From: Bosea sp. OAE506
GTDB lineage: Bacteria > Pseudomonadota > Alphaproteobacteria > Rhizobiales > Beijerinckiaceae
Reading direction: 5' to 3'
NCBI RefSeq assembly: GCF_040546595.1
Contig: NZ_JBEPOB010000001.1
Coordinates: 4,155,001-4,219,000 of the forward strand
Length of the DNA stretch: 64,000 nt
Positions 43,645 through 52,597 of this stretch are shown here, piece after piece. Below the pieces are notes generated by a model. The model was not told where the DNA came from, searched no databases, and saw only the letters and a list, made by a program, of their open reading frames with translations. Position 1 is the stretch's first letter; each line of letters starts with the position of its first letter. Position numbers and translations under genes: made by a program.

Positions 43645-44652
43645 TTACGAAGCGGGCTTGGCCGGGCCGACGACGACGGCCTCGCAGATTCCGTCGAGCG
43701 CAGCCGGCCGATGTTCGACGCCATGCGGGACGACGATGAACTCGCCCTCCCCGACGATCTCCTCCCGGTCCCGGAACGCCATCAAGAGCCGGCCCTTGTG
43801 GACGAAGATCAGCTTGTCGCTGTGCAGGTCGAACTGCCAGGCCGCGGTGCCCGCAAAGCGGGTGAGGCCGATCGGCATGCCGTTGACCTGGCCGGAGACG
43901 AGCGCGTCACCGGCCGTCGGCAGAGCCGCGAAGGAGGCCGCGAGGTTCTTCTTGCTGAAGGGCGAGAGGTGATTGTTCAGCCGCGCGACGTCGCGGATGA
44001 TGGCGGCGAGTTGGTCCGGCACCGAGACGCCGTCGGCCGGGTATTTCCCCTCCAGCGCCGCGGTGCCGATGGTGAAGCCGGCCGCCCCGGCCTGCTTGAC
44101 GATGGCGATGCGTTCGGGCGTGTCGATCGAGCCGGCGATGTAGACAGGCTTGGCGACGGCAGCGCAGACGGCCTGCATCAGGGCCGGGACGTCCCCCTTG
44201 AAGCGATAGGCCAGCAGATCGAGCCCGTGCACGCCGTCATGGGCGGCGAGCGCCCTGGCGCTCTCGACGATCTCGGCGAGGCTGCCTTCGAGGACGCTGG
44301 GATGGCCGACGATCCGGCCGGGAAAGGGGCAGTACTGGATGCGGGAGCCGGCGATCACGGGCAGGACGTCTTCCGCCCGTGTGCCACCCAGCAGCACATC
44401 GACGCCGATTTCGAGCGCCGCCCTGGCCGATGCGATCTCGCTGTCTCGGTCGAGCGAGACGACTTCGAGATAGGAGGTGGCCTCGCCGGTCTTGATCGCG
44501 GCGTTCAGGGCCTTCAGTTGCGCGATCGGCAGCCCGATGTCCTTGAAGCCGATATGCCGGACGCCGAGGCTCAGCGCCGTCTGTAACTGGTCCGCCGCGT
44601 CCTCGACCGTGCGGTCGCTGCGCGTCAGCATGAAGATGAAGCGAAGTCCCAT
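43645..44652 (-). CDS. TIM-barrel protein fused to a cupin domain
   Basis: A 335-residue two-domain protein. Residues about 1-220 look like a ribulose-phosphate-binding TIM barrel (ALSLGVRHIGFKDIG, ALEIGVDVLLGGTRAEDV, YIAGSIDTPERIAIVKQAG and AAGFTIGTAALEGKYP). Residues about 250-330 are a cupin (DLHSDKLIFVHKGRLLMAF, then GEFIVVPHGVEHRP). I do not recognise a named function. It is the third gene of a unit with a four-carbon acid sugar kinase and PdxA2, so it may process a sugar-acid phosphate or its product. Confidence 0.78.
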   Translation of the reverse strand: MGLRFIFMLTRSDRTVEDAADQLQTALSLGVRHIGFKDIGLPIAQLKALNAAIKTGEATSYLEVVSLDRDSEIASARAALEIGVDVLLGGTRAEDVLPVIAGSRIQYCPFPGRIVGHPSVLEGSLAEIVESARALAAHDGVHGLDLLAYRFKGDVPALMQAVCAAVAKPVYIAGSIDTPERIAIVKQAGAAGFTIGTAALEGKYPADGVSVPDQLAAIIRDVARLNNHLSPFSKKNLAASFAALPTAGDALVSGQVNGMPIGLTRFAGTAAWQFDLHSDKLIFVHKGRLLMAFRDREEIVGEGEFIVVPHGVEHRPAALDGICEAVVVGPAKPAS

Positions 44653-44663
44653 GGTGTGGTCTT

Positions 44664-45662
44664 TCAGCTCGTGTGGCTCGTGGCCCGCGCGGCGACCAGC
44701 CGGTGCGCATAGGCCAGGGCAGTTTCCATGGAGGCGACATCGGCAATGCCCTGACCCGCGATGTCGAAGGCGGTGCCGTGGTCGGGACTGGTGCGGACGA
44801 AGGGCAATCCCAGCGTGATGTTCACGCCCTTCTCGAGACCGAGATACTTCACCGGGATCAGCCCCTGGTCATGGTACTGCGCCACCACGACGTCGAAGCG
44901 GCCCTGGCGCGCCTGCATGAAGACGGTGTCACCCGGCCAGGGACCGCTGGCATCGATTCCCTCGGCCCGTGCGGCCGCAATGGCCGGCGCGATGATGCGG
45001 ATTTCCTCGTCGCCGAAGAGCCCGCCCTCGCCGGCATGAGGGTTAAGGCCAGCGACCGCGATGCGCGGGGCCGGGATCCCGAGTGCAATGCCGCCCTCAT
45101 GCGCCAGTCGCATCGCCGACATCTGGGCAGCGAAATCCGCCTGATCGATCGCGGTCCGCAGCGAGGTGTGGATCGTCACCAGCACGGTCCGGATCTCGTC
45201 ATTGGCGAGCATCATCGCCACCCGCTCGGCGCCGCCATAATCGGCCAGGATTTCGGTATGGCCGGGATATTTGATGCCGGCCCGCGACAGCGCCTCCTTG
45301 TGGATCGGCGCCGTGACGATGCCGCTGACCTCGCCGGCCTTGGCGGCGGCGATGGCTGCCACGATCGCGTCGAAGGCGGCCTGGCCGGAGACGGCGCTGA
45401 TCTGGCCCAGCGGCGGCGGCTCCACGATCCGGCCGGCCTCGATCACGTCGATGCAGCCGGCCTGCGGCGTCTCCGCCTGCGGGCCGGCGACGCTGCGGAT
45501 TGTCAGACCGAGTCCGAGCCGGCGGACAATGTCTGTCATCACGGCCTGACTGCCATAGACGACGGCGCGCTCGCCGCCCCGGGCGAACGTCTTGGCGATG
45601 ATCTCGGGCCCGATGCCGGAGGCATCGCCCATCGTGATCGCAAGTGGGGCCTGGCTGTTCAT
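44664..45662 (-). CDS. pdxA2: PdxA-family 4-phosphate dehydrogenase (PdxA2-like)
   Basis: A 332-residue NAD-dependent dehydrogenase of the 4-hydroxythreonine-4-phosphate dehydrogenase family. The metal ligands sit in GHTEILADYGG, NPHAGEGGLFG and QYHDQGLIPVKYLG, and ITMGDASGIGPE is the start motif. Its neighbour is a DUF1537 kinase, the pairing known for D-threonate and D-erythronate breakdown. It therefore probably oxidises a 4-phospho-D-aldonate to dihydroxyacetone phosphate plus CO2 rather than making vitamin B6. It overlaps the kinase gene by 4 bp. Confidence 0.9.
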   Translation of the reverse strand: MNSQAPLAITMGDASGIGPEIIAKTFARGGERAVVYGSQAVMTDIVRRLGLGLTIRSVAGPQAETPQAGCIDVIEAGRIVEPPPLGQISAVSGQAAFDAIVAAIAAAKAGEVSGIVTAPIHKEALSRAGIKYPGHTEILADYGGAERVAMMLANDEIRTVLVTIHTSLRTAIDQADFAAQMSAMRLAHEGGIALGIPAPRIAVAGLNPHAGEGGLFGDEEIRIIAPAIAAARAEGIDASGPWPGDTVFMQARQGRFDVVVAQYHDQGLIPVKYLGLEKGVNITLGLPFVRTSPDHGTAFDIAGQGIADVASMETALAYAHRLVAARATSHTS

Positions 45663-46726
45663 GGCGCTTCCCGAAGTCCTGATGCGCGAGGCGGGCGGAG
45701 CTGCGCAACGGCGTCGCGCAGGGTCTGGTCGTTCCCGAAGCCGCCCGCCTTCATGGCGAGCAGCAGCGGCTGTCCCCGACGGTCGAGGGCGCGGCCCAGC
45801 GGGAAGCCCGGGGCAAGCTCGCGCAGGATCTCGAACTCGTCGATGCCCAGGCGCTGCAGGATGGCCTCCATCGTGTCCCCGCCGGTCGCGATGATGGCGG
45901 CGACGGTGCCTCCGTCGATCCTGTCCAGAGCATCGTTTGCGAGGCGGTCCAGCACCGCGGCGGGATCGGTCTGACGGCTGTCCGGGCTCCGCAACACGGT
46001 GGCACCGGCGACCGCGCGCAAGGCGTCCGCCTGGCGGTGGCTCAGCGGATTGGCCGTGCCGACCACGACCAGGATCTCGCCACCGGCGAGCACCGCGGTT
46101 GCGGGCGGCGGGCTGCCCGGGGCCAGCCGACGCGCCAGCGCCTTCGCCAGGCCCGGCGAACCGACCCAGAGGATCGTGGCGGGATCAGGCTGGGCTGCGA
46201 CCTTTGCGTCGAGTTCGTCCTGCGTCGCGGCATCCAGCAGCGCGACGTTTCCGATCGAGGCTGGAACGAGATCGGCCAATGCCGAATGCCGGGCGGGATG
46301 GACGGGATCACGTCCATAGACGGTCTGGGAGACCGGAACGCCGTCGACGAGCTGGATGCCGCCGACCGTCGTGCGGCCCGCCTCGGGAAAGGCCGGCGCG
46401 AACACCAGCGTCGCACGGCCGCTCGCCCGGAAGCAGGCTTCCAGTTCGATCGCGACATGCCCGCGCAGCGTCGAATCCACCGTCTTGTACAGGATGTCAC
46501 GCGCCGCGAGCGGAGCGGTCAGCGCCGCCACCCTCGCCGCGGCCTCCTGCGCCGGAACAGAGCGGGCGCCGCTGTCCACGGCCGTGACCGTCCGCTCCTG
46601 CCGCGGCAGCCGACCGCGACCGATCGATGCCGACAGGCCGCGCATGACGAAGGGACCGGCGCCATCGGCCGCGCTGGTCAGATCGTCGGCGAGGATGCCG
46701 AGGGTCGGGTGGTGTCCGCTTCGCAT
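45659..46726 (-). CDS. Four-carbon acid sugar kinase family protein (DUF1537)
   Basis: A 355-residue kinase with the two-domain DUF1537 layout. The N-terminal substrate half starts LGILADDLTSAADGAGPFVM; YKTVDSTLRGH is the conserved substrate loop; the C-terminal nucleotide half has ATGGDTMEAILQRLGI. The family phosphorylates D-threonate, D-erythronate and similar four-carbon acids. It starts the kinase-PdxA2-TIM/cupin operon, divergent from a LysR gene. Confidence 0.9.
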   Translation of the reverse strand: MRSGHHPTLGILADDLTSAADGAGPFVMRGLSASIGRGRLPRQERTVTAVDSGARSVPAQEAAARVAALTAPLAARDILYKTVDSTLRGHVAIELEACFRASGRATLVFAPAFPEAGRTTVGGIQLVDGVPVSQTVYGRDPVHPARHSALADLVPASIGNVALLDAATQDELDAKVAAQPDPATILWVGSPGLAKALARRLAPGSPPPATAVLAGGEILVVVGTANPLSHRQADALRAVAGATVLRSPDSRQTDPAAVLDRLANDALDRIDGGTVAAIIATGGDTMEAILQRLGIDEFEILRELAPGFPLGRALDRRGQPLLLAMKAGGFGNDQTLRDAVAQLRPPRASGLREAP

Positions 46727-46783
46727 GAGGCCATCATGGGTCGCCGCCGATGGCGGGAAAAGCGATAGTTTCGCCGCACCACT

Positions 46784-46800
46784 GGTGATAGAAAATCACC
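46784..46800. promoter_or_regulatory. Palindromic operator candidate at the lysR start
   Basis: GGTGAT-AGAAA-ATCACC is a 6-5-6 dyad ending one base before the lysR ATG at 46802 and 58 bp from the kinase start. It leaves no room for a Shine-Dalgarno site. A LysR protein bound here would cover its own start, giving autorepression. Confidence 0.5.
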
Positions 46801-46801
46801 G

Positions 46802-47680
46802 ATGAAGCGGTCCGACCTTCCGTCTCTCGACGATCTCAGAGCCTTCGAGACGGTCGCCCGCCTCGGGTCCGTCCGCAAGGCCGCCGAGGCGCTGGCCCTG
46901 ACCCATGGCGCCGTCAGCCGGCGAGTCGCCAAGCTCTCCGAGGACCTCGGCTTCGATCTGCTGGAGAGGGATGGGCGCGGCATCCGTCCGACAGCGGCCG
47001 GTCAGGCGCTGCACCAGACGGTCGGGCGCTGCTTCGGCGAGATCGGAGCGACGATCGAGGGCTTGCGCGCGACGTTGCAGCAGTCCGGCACACTCGTCGT
47101 CTCCTGCGAGCCTTCGGTCGCGATGCGCTGGCTCATTCCCCGACTGCCCAGCTTCCAGGCGGCTCATCCGGATGTCGCCGTGCATCTCTCGGTCGGTGGC
47201 GGCCCGGTCGAGTTCAGGCGCGACCGCATCGATCTCGCCATCCGCCGCCTGGATTTCGCCCTGCCCGAATCCTGGCATGTCCAGCGCCTGTTCGCGGAGC
47301 AGGTGGGGCCGGTGATGAGCCCCGGTCTCGTCGCGGGCTTCTCGACGGGACACTATCTCGCCCTAGGTTCCAAGACCCGCCCCGATGCCTGGCCGAACTG
47401 GCTGGCGGCCCATCCATCGGCACGGCGGCCCAGCGAGATTCGCTACCTCGACCACCATTTCCTGGTCGTCGAAGCCGCCGCCGCCGGCCTCGGCGTGGCG
47501 ATGAGCCCACGCATTCTCGCGGTCGACGATATCGAGCGCCAGAGACTGCTCGCACCGGCCGGCTTCGATGCCGATGGCAGCCATTACGGTCTGATCCGGA
47601 CCGGCGGGCTGCCCCTCACCGAACAGGCGAGCGCATTCTGCCAATGGCTGGAAGAGCAGGTTGGCAGCTTCGGCCGCTGA
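46802..47680 (+). CDS. LysR-family transcriptional regulator
   Basis: A 292-residue protein with an N-terminal winged helix (SLDDLRAFETVARLGSVRKA, then THGAVSRRVAKLSEDLG) of the GcvA-like subgroup, and an effector domain from about 90. It diverges from the kinase-PdxA2 operon by 75 bp and is probably its regulator, with a four-carbon acid or its phosphate as effector. No ribosome site is seen, because the space holds the palindrome. Confidence 0.9.
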   Translation: MKRSDLPSLDDLRAFETVARLGSVRKAAEALALTHGAVSRRVAKLSEDLGFDLLERDGRGIRPTAAGQALHQTVGRCFGEIGATIEGLRATLQQSGTLVVSCEPSVAMRWLIPRLPSFQAAHPDVAVHLSVGGGPVEFRRDRIDLAIRRLDFALPESWHVQRLFAEQVGPVMSPGLVAGFSTGHYLALGSKTRPDAWPNWLAAHPSARRPSEIRYLDHHFLVVEAAAAGLGVAMSPRILAVDDIERQRLLAPAGFDADGSHYGLIRTGGLPLTEQASAFCQWLEEQVGSFGR

Positions 47681-47791
47681 CCTCGGCCGGCGCTTCCCAA
47701 CGCCCGGCGGGATGCGCTACCCGAGAGCTCCAGCGGAACGGGGTGCGACCCGGCGCCCCCTTTGTGAGAAGCACCGAAGGTCCCGGGTCCC

Positions 47792-48307
47792 ATGCCCCAT
47801 GACGACGTCCTCATCAGGCCGGGCATCGCGGCCGACATCCCTGCCCTGACCGCAATCTTCAACCACTATATCGAGCATACCAACGCCCGCTTCACCACGG
47901 AGCAGATGACGCCAGACAGCTGCCGGGCCTGGTTTGGCGGCTATGGAGCGGGGCGCTACCGGCTGCTGGTGGCGCAGGATGCCTCCGGTGTGCTGGGGGC
48001 CGCCTATAGCAGCCGCTACCGGCCATCGGCCGCCTTCGACACCACGGTGGAGACCAGCATCTACATGCATCCCGAGCGGCGCCGCGGCGGGCTCGGAACG
48101 CGGCTCTACGGCGCCCTGCTCACGCTGCTGGAGCAGGAGGACATCCATCTCGCCGTGGCTGGCGTCGCCCAGCCCAATGCCGCGTCCAACGCCCTCCATG
48201 TCAGGCTGGGGTTCGAGGAGGTCGGCACCTTCAAGGACTATGCGCGCAAGCGCGGCGCCTGGATCAGCTCGACCTGGTTCCAGCGTCGCATCGGCGGCGA
48301 GGGCTGA
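47792..48307 (+). CDS. GNAT N-acetyltransferase (phosphinothricin acetyltransferase-like)
   Basis: A 171-residue acetyltransferase. It begins DDVLIRPGIAADIPALTAI and has the acetyl-CoA loop RRRGGLGTRLYGAL and the C-terminal HVRLGFEEVGTFKDY. These resemble phosphinothricin/methionine sulfoximine acetyltransferases, which acetylate the amino group of amino-acid analogues. It stands alone between LysR and a HAD protein. Confidence 0.87.
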   Translation: MPHDDVLIRPGIAADIPALTAIFNHYIEHTNARFTTEQMTPDSCRAWFGGYGAGRYRLLVAQDASGVLGAAYSSRYRPSAAFDTTVETSIYMHPERRRGGLGTRLYGALLTLLEQEDIHLAVAGVAQPNAASNALHVRLGFEEVGTFKDYARKRGAWISSTWFQRRIGGEG

Positions 48308-48481
48308 CGCCGCGTTGCCGGGAGCCCCTGTCCGCCTGAGCGAAGGATATGCTGCCGGACGCCCGAACTGCGGCAATTCCTGCTCGACGGGGCCGCGATC
48401 CTGCGCGTGCCGTGAGGCGACCGGCCCTTAGGATCGCCGCGACAGCGAGGCCGATCGCCTCGTCAAGCGGGAGCCGCAGCC

Positions 48482-49150
48482 ATGGGCATCATCAAACCTC
48501 GATACGTGACCTTCGACTGTCACGGCACGCTGATCTATTTCGCGATGGCCGACGCCGCGCGCTCGCTCTATGGCGCGCAACTGGAAGAGCCCGCGATGCT
48601 GAAATTCATCGACGAGTTCTCGGCCTACCGCCTCGATGAGGTGATGGGCGACTGGAAGCCCTATGAGGCCATCGTCTACAACGCGCTGGAACAGACCTGC
48701 CGCCGCAACGGCGTCGTGTCCCGTCCCGAGGATGCACGCTGGGTCTACGAGCAGGTCCCGAGCTGGGGGCCGCATCCCGATGTGCCCGCGGGCCTCGCCA
48801 AGGTCGCCGAGAAGATCCCGCTGGTGATCCTGTCGAATGCGATGGACGACCAGATTCCGCACAACGTCGCCCGGCTCGGCGCGCCGTTCCACGCCGTCTA
48901 CACCGCGCAGCAGGCGGGTGCCTACAAGCCGCGCTTCAAGGCCTTCGAGTACATGCTCGACATGCTCGGCTGTGGCCCGGAAGACATCTGCCATGTCTCC
49001 TCGTCCTTCCGCTACGACCTGATGTCGGCGCATGACCTCGGCATCAAGAACAAGGTCTGGGTGAACCGGGGCCACGAGCCGCCGAATCCCTATTACGGCT
49101 ATGTCGAAATCCGCGACATCGGCGGGCTGCCGGGCGTTTTTGGCCTCTGA
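48482..49150 (+). CDS. HAD-family hydrolase, type II haloacid dehalogenase-like
   Basis: A 222-residue HAD enzyme. Motif I is TFDCHGTLI with nucleophile D12 (the usual Tyr after Cys is His here), motif II LVILSNA, motif III lysine in GAYKP, motif IV HVSSSFRYDLMSAHDLG. The layout fits L-2-haloacid dehalogenases, which take halogenated or other 2-substituted acids, but phosphatase activity is possible. No export or regulator gene adjoins it. Confidence 0.85.
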   Translation: MGIIKPRYVTFDCHGTLIYFAMADAARSLYGAQLEEPAMLKFIDEFSAYRLDEVMGDWKPYEAIVYNALEQTCRRNGVVSRPEDARWVYEQVPSWGPHPDVPAGLAKVAEKIPLVILSNAMDDQIPHNVARLGAPFHAVYTAQQAGAYKPRFKAFEYMLDMLGCGPEDICHVSSSFRYDLMSAHDLGIKNKVWVNRGHEPPNPYYGYVEIRDIGGLPGVFGL

Positions 49151-49230
49151 CACACCGGCGCCGAACGACGGCCGGCGCCCTTCCCCATCGCGGCGGCCCT
49201 TGCGGTGCCGCGATGGTGGCAGCAACGCCG

Positions 49231-49722
49231 CTAGCCGCCGAGCTTCAGGCTGCGCAGCGGCACGGTGCGGCTGGCAAAGGGCTTTCGCAGGACGATCTTC
49301 GTCGTGAACTTGATGATGCCGACATCCAGCTCAATCAGATGGTCGCGGATCTCGCTGAACCGCGACATGCTGGTGGCGGTGATCTTCAGGATGTAGTCGC
49401 AGCCGCCGCTGACATTGTAGCACTCCGTGATCTCGGGCAGCTGTTCGGCCGCTTCCTCGAAGATGCGGAAGCTGTTGCGGCGATGCTCGCCGATCGTGAT
49501 CTCGCTGAAGACGGTGATGAACTCGCCGAGCTTCTCGATCGCGATGTCGGCCTCGAACCCCCGCAGCACGCCGACTTCCAGCAAGCGCTTCACCCGCGCG
49601 AGGCAGGGGCTGGGCGAAAGGCCTACCGCAGCGGCCAGCTCGACATTCGAGCAATGGCCGTTGCGCTGGAGATGGTCGAGAAGCTTGAAGTCGAGCCGGT
49701 CGAGTGAAACTGCGGGCCCCAT
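49231..49722 (-). CDS. Lrp/AsnC-family transcriptional regulator
   Basis: A 163-residue regulator with an N-terminal HTH (LDFKLLDHLQRNGHCSNVEL, SPSPCLARVKRLLEVGV) and a C-terminal RAM domain (about 70-150) that senses amino acids. It is the nearest regulator of the aminotransferase/kinase pair to its right, all on the minus strand, though that pair lies upstream. Confidence 0.9.
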   Translation of the reverse strand: MGPAVSLDRLDFKLLDHLQRNGHCSNVELAAAVGLSPSPCLARVKRLLEVGVLRGFEADIAIEKLGEFITVFSEITIGEHRRNSFRIFEEAAEQLPEITECYNVSGGCDYILKITATSMSRFSEIRDHLIELDVGIIKFTTKIVLRKPFASRTVPLRSLKLGG

Positions 49723-49861
49723 GCGCTCATGCTCGTTCTGGATCTCAAAATGCGGCAGCCCGCGCCTCTGACGCCCTGCCGCCCCGCTCCGTACCGGGTT
49801 GCCCGGCTGCCCGCGGGCACCATGCGATCCTCAGACGGTTCGCCCCGTCGTGCAAGCCGCC

Positions 49862-51190
49862 TCAGGGAGCGGCGGCTGCGAGCGCATCCCCGAGCGCCTG
49901 CAGGAAGCGGTCGACATGGCTCGCTTCGCAGACCAGCGGCGGGCGAACCTTCAGCGTATCCTCATTCGCACCGGTCGCGCTGATGAGGACGCCGTCGTCG
50001 CGCAGGGCATTGACGATGTTCAGGGCCATGACGCGTCGCTCTGCGGGCGCCATGCCGTCGAGGCCGATATCGATGCCGAAGAAGAGCCCGGCATGGCGCC
50101 AGGCCAGCAGACCCGGCCTGCGTCCCGCCAGCTCTACCAGGCCGGCATCGAGGCGCGCCCCCATCGCGAGCGCATTTTGCGGGATCCGATCGCGCTGCAG
50201 GACCGTGAGAACGGCATCGGCCGTCGCGATGCCGATGGTGTTGCCTGCGAAGGTGTTGGAGTAGCGGGCCGTCCTGCCGAAGCGATCCATCGGCGCATGC
50301 CGGCCGACGACGGCTCCGATCGGGAAGCCGTTGCCCATCGGCTTGCCGAGCGTGGCGAGGTCGGGCGCGATGCCATGGCGCTCGAAGCCCCAGAGATGCG
50401 CACCCGTTCGGCCGAAGCCCGGCTGCACCTCGTCGGCGATGAAGAGCCCGCCCGCCTCGCGGACGGAGGCGACCCCGCCGGCGATGAAGCCCGGTGGATC
50501 GACCCAGACGCCATCGCTGGAGAAGATGCTGTCGATCAGGAGCGCGGCGACGCCGATCCCGCGCCGGTCGAGATCGGTGATAGCGGCCCGCACCTGCGCC
50601 TCGAAGAACTCGGCCGCCTGCGCAGCCGGTACGCCGGCAGGCCCCGGCAGCGACACCAGCCGTACCGATGGGCTGAGCTGTACGGCCGCCCCCAGATTGG
50701 GCGAGACCGCTGCGACCGCCGCGCTCGTACCGTGATAGGCATAGGACGAGACGATCACGCCTTCGTTCCCACTGGCCAATTTGGCGATCCTGAGCGCGAG
50801 GTCGTTGGATTCGCTGCCCGTGCAGGTGAAGACGACCCGGTCGAGTTCCTGCGGGAAGGTGGCAACCAGCCGTTCCGCATAATCGACGAGCTGCGGCTCG
50901 AGATAGCGCGTGTTGGCGCTGATCAGGCCGGCCTGCGCCGCCATGGCCGCGTTCACCTCGGGGTGGCAATGCCCCAGCGAGGGGACATTGTTGTAAAAAT
51001 CGAGATAGGGGCGGCCGTCGGGGTCGTAGAGCCACATCCCCTCGCCGCGAACGAAATGAACGGGCTTGCGATATTGCAGCCGGTAGGACGCGCCGAGGAC
51101 CGCATCGCGACGAGCGATCAACTCCGCGTCGCGGGGGTCGATGTCGGCTTCGCCCGGCCTGTAGCGGTTGGGCATGAGATCGACGGACAT
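49862..51190 (-). CDS. Class III (fold type I) aminotransferase/phospholyase
   Basis: A 442-residue PLP enzyme. Typical segments are NNVPSLGHCHPEVNAAMAAQ, FTCTGSESNDLALRIAK, FIADEVQPGFGRTG and the PLP Lys in LGKPMGNGFPIGAVV. The family includes transaminases and the phospholyases for phosphoethanolamine and 5-phosphohydroxylysine. The adjacent APH-type kinase (51273-52421) makes the phospholyase pairing plausible (inference). ATG 51190 starts the conserved domain; a frame upstream to 51382 lacks a site. Confidence 0.88.
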   Translation of the reverse strand: MSVDLMPNRYRPGEADIDPRDAELIARRDAVLGASYRLQYRKPVHFVRGEGMWLYDPDGRPYLDFYNNVPSLGHCHPEVNAAMAAQAGLISANTRYLEPQLVDYAERLVATFPQELDRVVFTCTGSESNDLALRIAKLASGNEGVIVSSYAYHGTSAAVAAVSPNLGAAVQLSPSVRLVSLPGPAGVPAAQAAEFFEAQVRAAITDLDRRGIGVAALLIDSIFSSDGVWVDPPGFIAGGVASVREAGGLFIADEVQPGFGRTGAHLWGFERHGIAPDLATLGKPMGNGFPIGAVVGRHAPMDRFGRTARYSNTFAGNTIGIATADAVLTVLQRDRIPQNALAMGARLDAGLVELAGRRPGLLAWRHAGLFFGIDIGLDGMAPAERRVMALNIVNALRDDGVLISATGANEDTLKVRPPLVCEASHVDRFLQALGDALAAAAP

Positions 51191-51272
51191 GGGCTTTAGC
51201 CTGTGACTATGGATGAGGGAGCGGGGCGGCGCCCGGCGGTGGAGTGGATGGCGGCTGCGGGATGTCCGGTCC

Positions 51273-52421
51273 TCATCGGGTCGCTGCCATGACGGCCTCC
51301 CGTAACTCGCCCGCGCCAAGTGCGGAGAGGATCGACAGACCCCGTTCGGCGCGACCGACATTCTTGTTGATATAGGCCGCATTCTCCGGAAACAGGTGGG
51401 AGCGCCAGTAATTGATCAGGATCAGCGCGCTCTGGCGCGCCTTCATCAGCCCGACCAGCAAGCCGGCTTCGATGCCGGACAGCGGCAGGGCCTCGGCATA
51501 GCCGGCAATCAGATGCTCGGCCCCGCCCAAAGGAAGAGACGGATCGCTGACGACATGGCTCGCCGCGATGGCGAGATCCTGGATGCGAGGCCCGTAACAG
51601 CCGTCGCCGAAGTCGATGAAGGCGATGCCATCGTCGGTCGCGAGCATGTTGAAGGGGCTGGGGTCGTTGTGAGCGACCTGCCAGGGCACCTCGCCCAGCC
51701 GGGGGGCGATGTCTCGCTGGAAATCCGCCATCGCCCGGCGCACCGCCTCGGCGACCGGGCCGGACGGCAGGTGATGCTGCAGCTCCATCAGGCCCGGCCA
51801 GCACCGGACATGCCAGAGCACCGGCCGGTGCATCGCCGGAAGTTCGCTCGAGCCCAGAGCGAGATCGAGCTGTCCGAGGGCCCGGCCGGCCTCGCGGAGC
51901 AATCCGGGCGTCGCCGGCAAACGGTGCAGGGCCGTGCCGTCCAGGCGGGTCTGGAGATAGCCGCAGACGCCGTCGCGCTCGACCATCGGCTTCCCATCGC
52001 GCGTCGGCAGGATACGGGGCGCGACGAAGCCCTCAGCCCCCGCGACGGCGGCAATCGCGGCGGATTGGAAGCGGAAGCTCTCGACCGCCGCCGGCTGCGC
52101 CGAGACCTTGAGGATCAACCGCCGATCATCGGGGAGGCGCACCTCGGCGGTGCATTCGACCTCGGAGGACAGGATTTCGATCTGGCCCGACAGACCGTAG
52201 TTCCGCGCCAGAAGGTCCTCCATCCAGCCGGCGAGCACGACACCCGGGGGCGCCGCGAGAACGGCGGCGGCCTCGCGCAGATAAACGGCGTCGTCAGCCA
52301 CGATGCCGGCCGATCTCGCCCCGTCCCCGGCCGCGACGATGCGCCCGCTCGCGTCCTGTGGGAGATCAGCATCGCTCTCGAGACTCAACCGGGTTCTCCG
52401 CGCCTTGCAACGATCAGCCAT
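51273..52421 (-). CDS. Aminoglycoside-type phosphotransferase (hydroxylysine kinase-like)
   Basis: A 382-residue small-molecule kinase with the protein-kinase-like APH fold. The catalytic motif HxDxxxxN is in VAHNDPSPFNML and the metal motif in AFIDFGDGCYG; the lysine strand is in RLILKVSAQ. Hydroxylysine kinases have this layout and partner a class III phospholyase, which is the next gene here. Homoserine or choline kinase-like activity is the alternative. Confidence 0.83.
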   Translation of the reverse strand: MADRCKARRTRLSLESDADLPQDASGRIVAAGDGARSAGIVADDAVYLREAAAVLAAPPGVVLAGWMEDLLARNYGLSGQIEILSSEVECTAEVRLPDDRRLILKVSAQPAAVESFRFQSAAIAAVAGAEGFVAPRILPTRDGKPMVERDGVCGYLQTRLDGTALHRLPATPGLLREAGRALGQLDLALGSSELPAMHRPVLWHVRCWPGLMELQHHLPSGPVAEAVRRAMADFQRDIAPRLGEVPWQVAHNDPSPFNMLATDDGIAFIDFGDGCYGPRIQDLAIAASHVVSDPSLPLGGAEHLIAGYAEALPLSGIEAGLLVGLMKARQSALILINYWRSHLFPENAAYINKNVGRAERGLSILSALGAGELREAVMAATR

Positions 52422-52597
52422 AGGGCAACCCGGACTCGTCTTGGCCGTCCCGATCACGTCCTGTAACGGGAAGATTAGGCCCGCGGCGCTGCGCAAGATG
52501 CTTCAAGTCGCCGATCGCGAGCACAAGATGTCGCGTTTCCGACCGCCTTCGGCAGATGATTGGGCCGATCGCCAAGTTCCTCCAAAAGGATCCGCCC

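Noticed and set aside
44664..45662. Vitamin B6 biosynthesis role for the PdxA-family gene
   Set aside because: The neighbour is a DUF1537 sugar-acid kinase and not ksgA or surA, which is the usual setting of the biosynthetic pdxA.
49862..52421. Ectoine or lysine aminotransferase assignment for the class III enzyme
   Set aside because: No ectA/ectC or lysine pathway genes nearby; adjacency to an APH-type kinase supports the phospholyase reading better.
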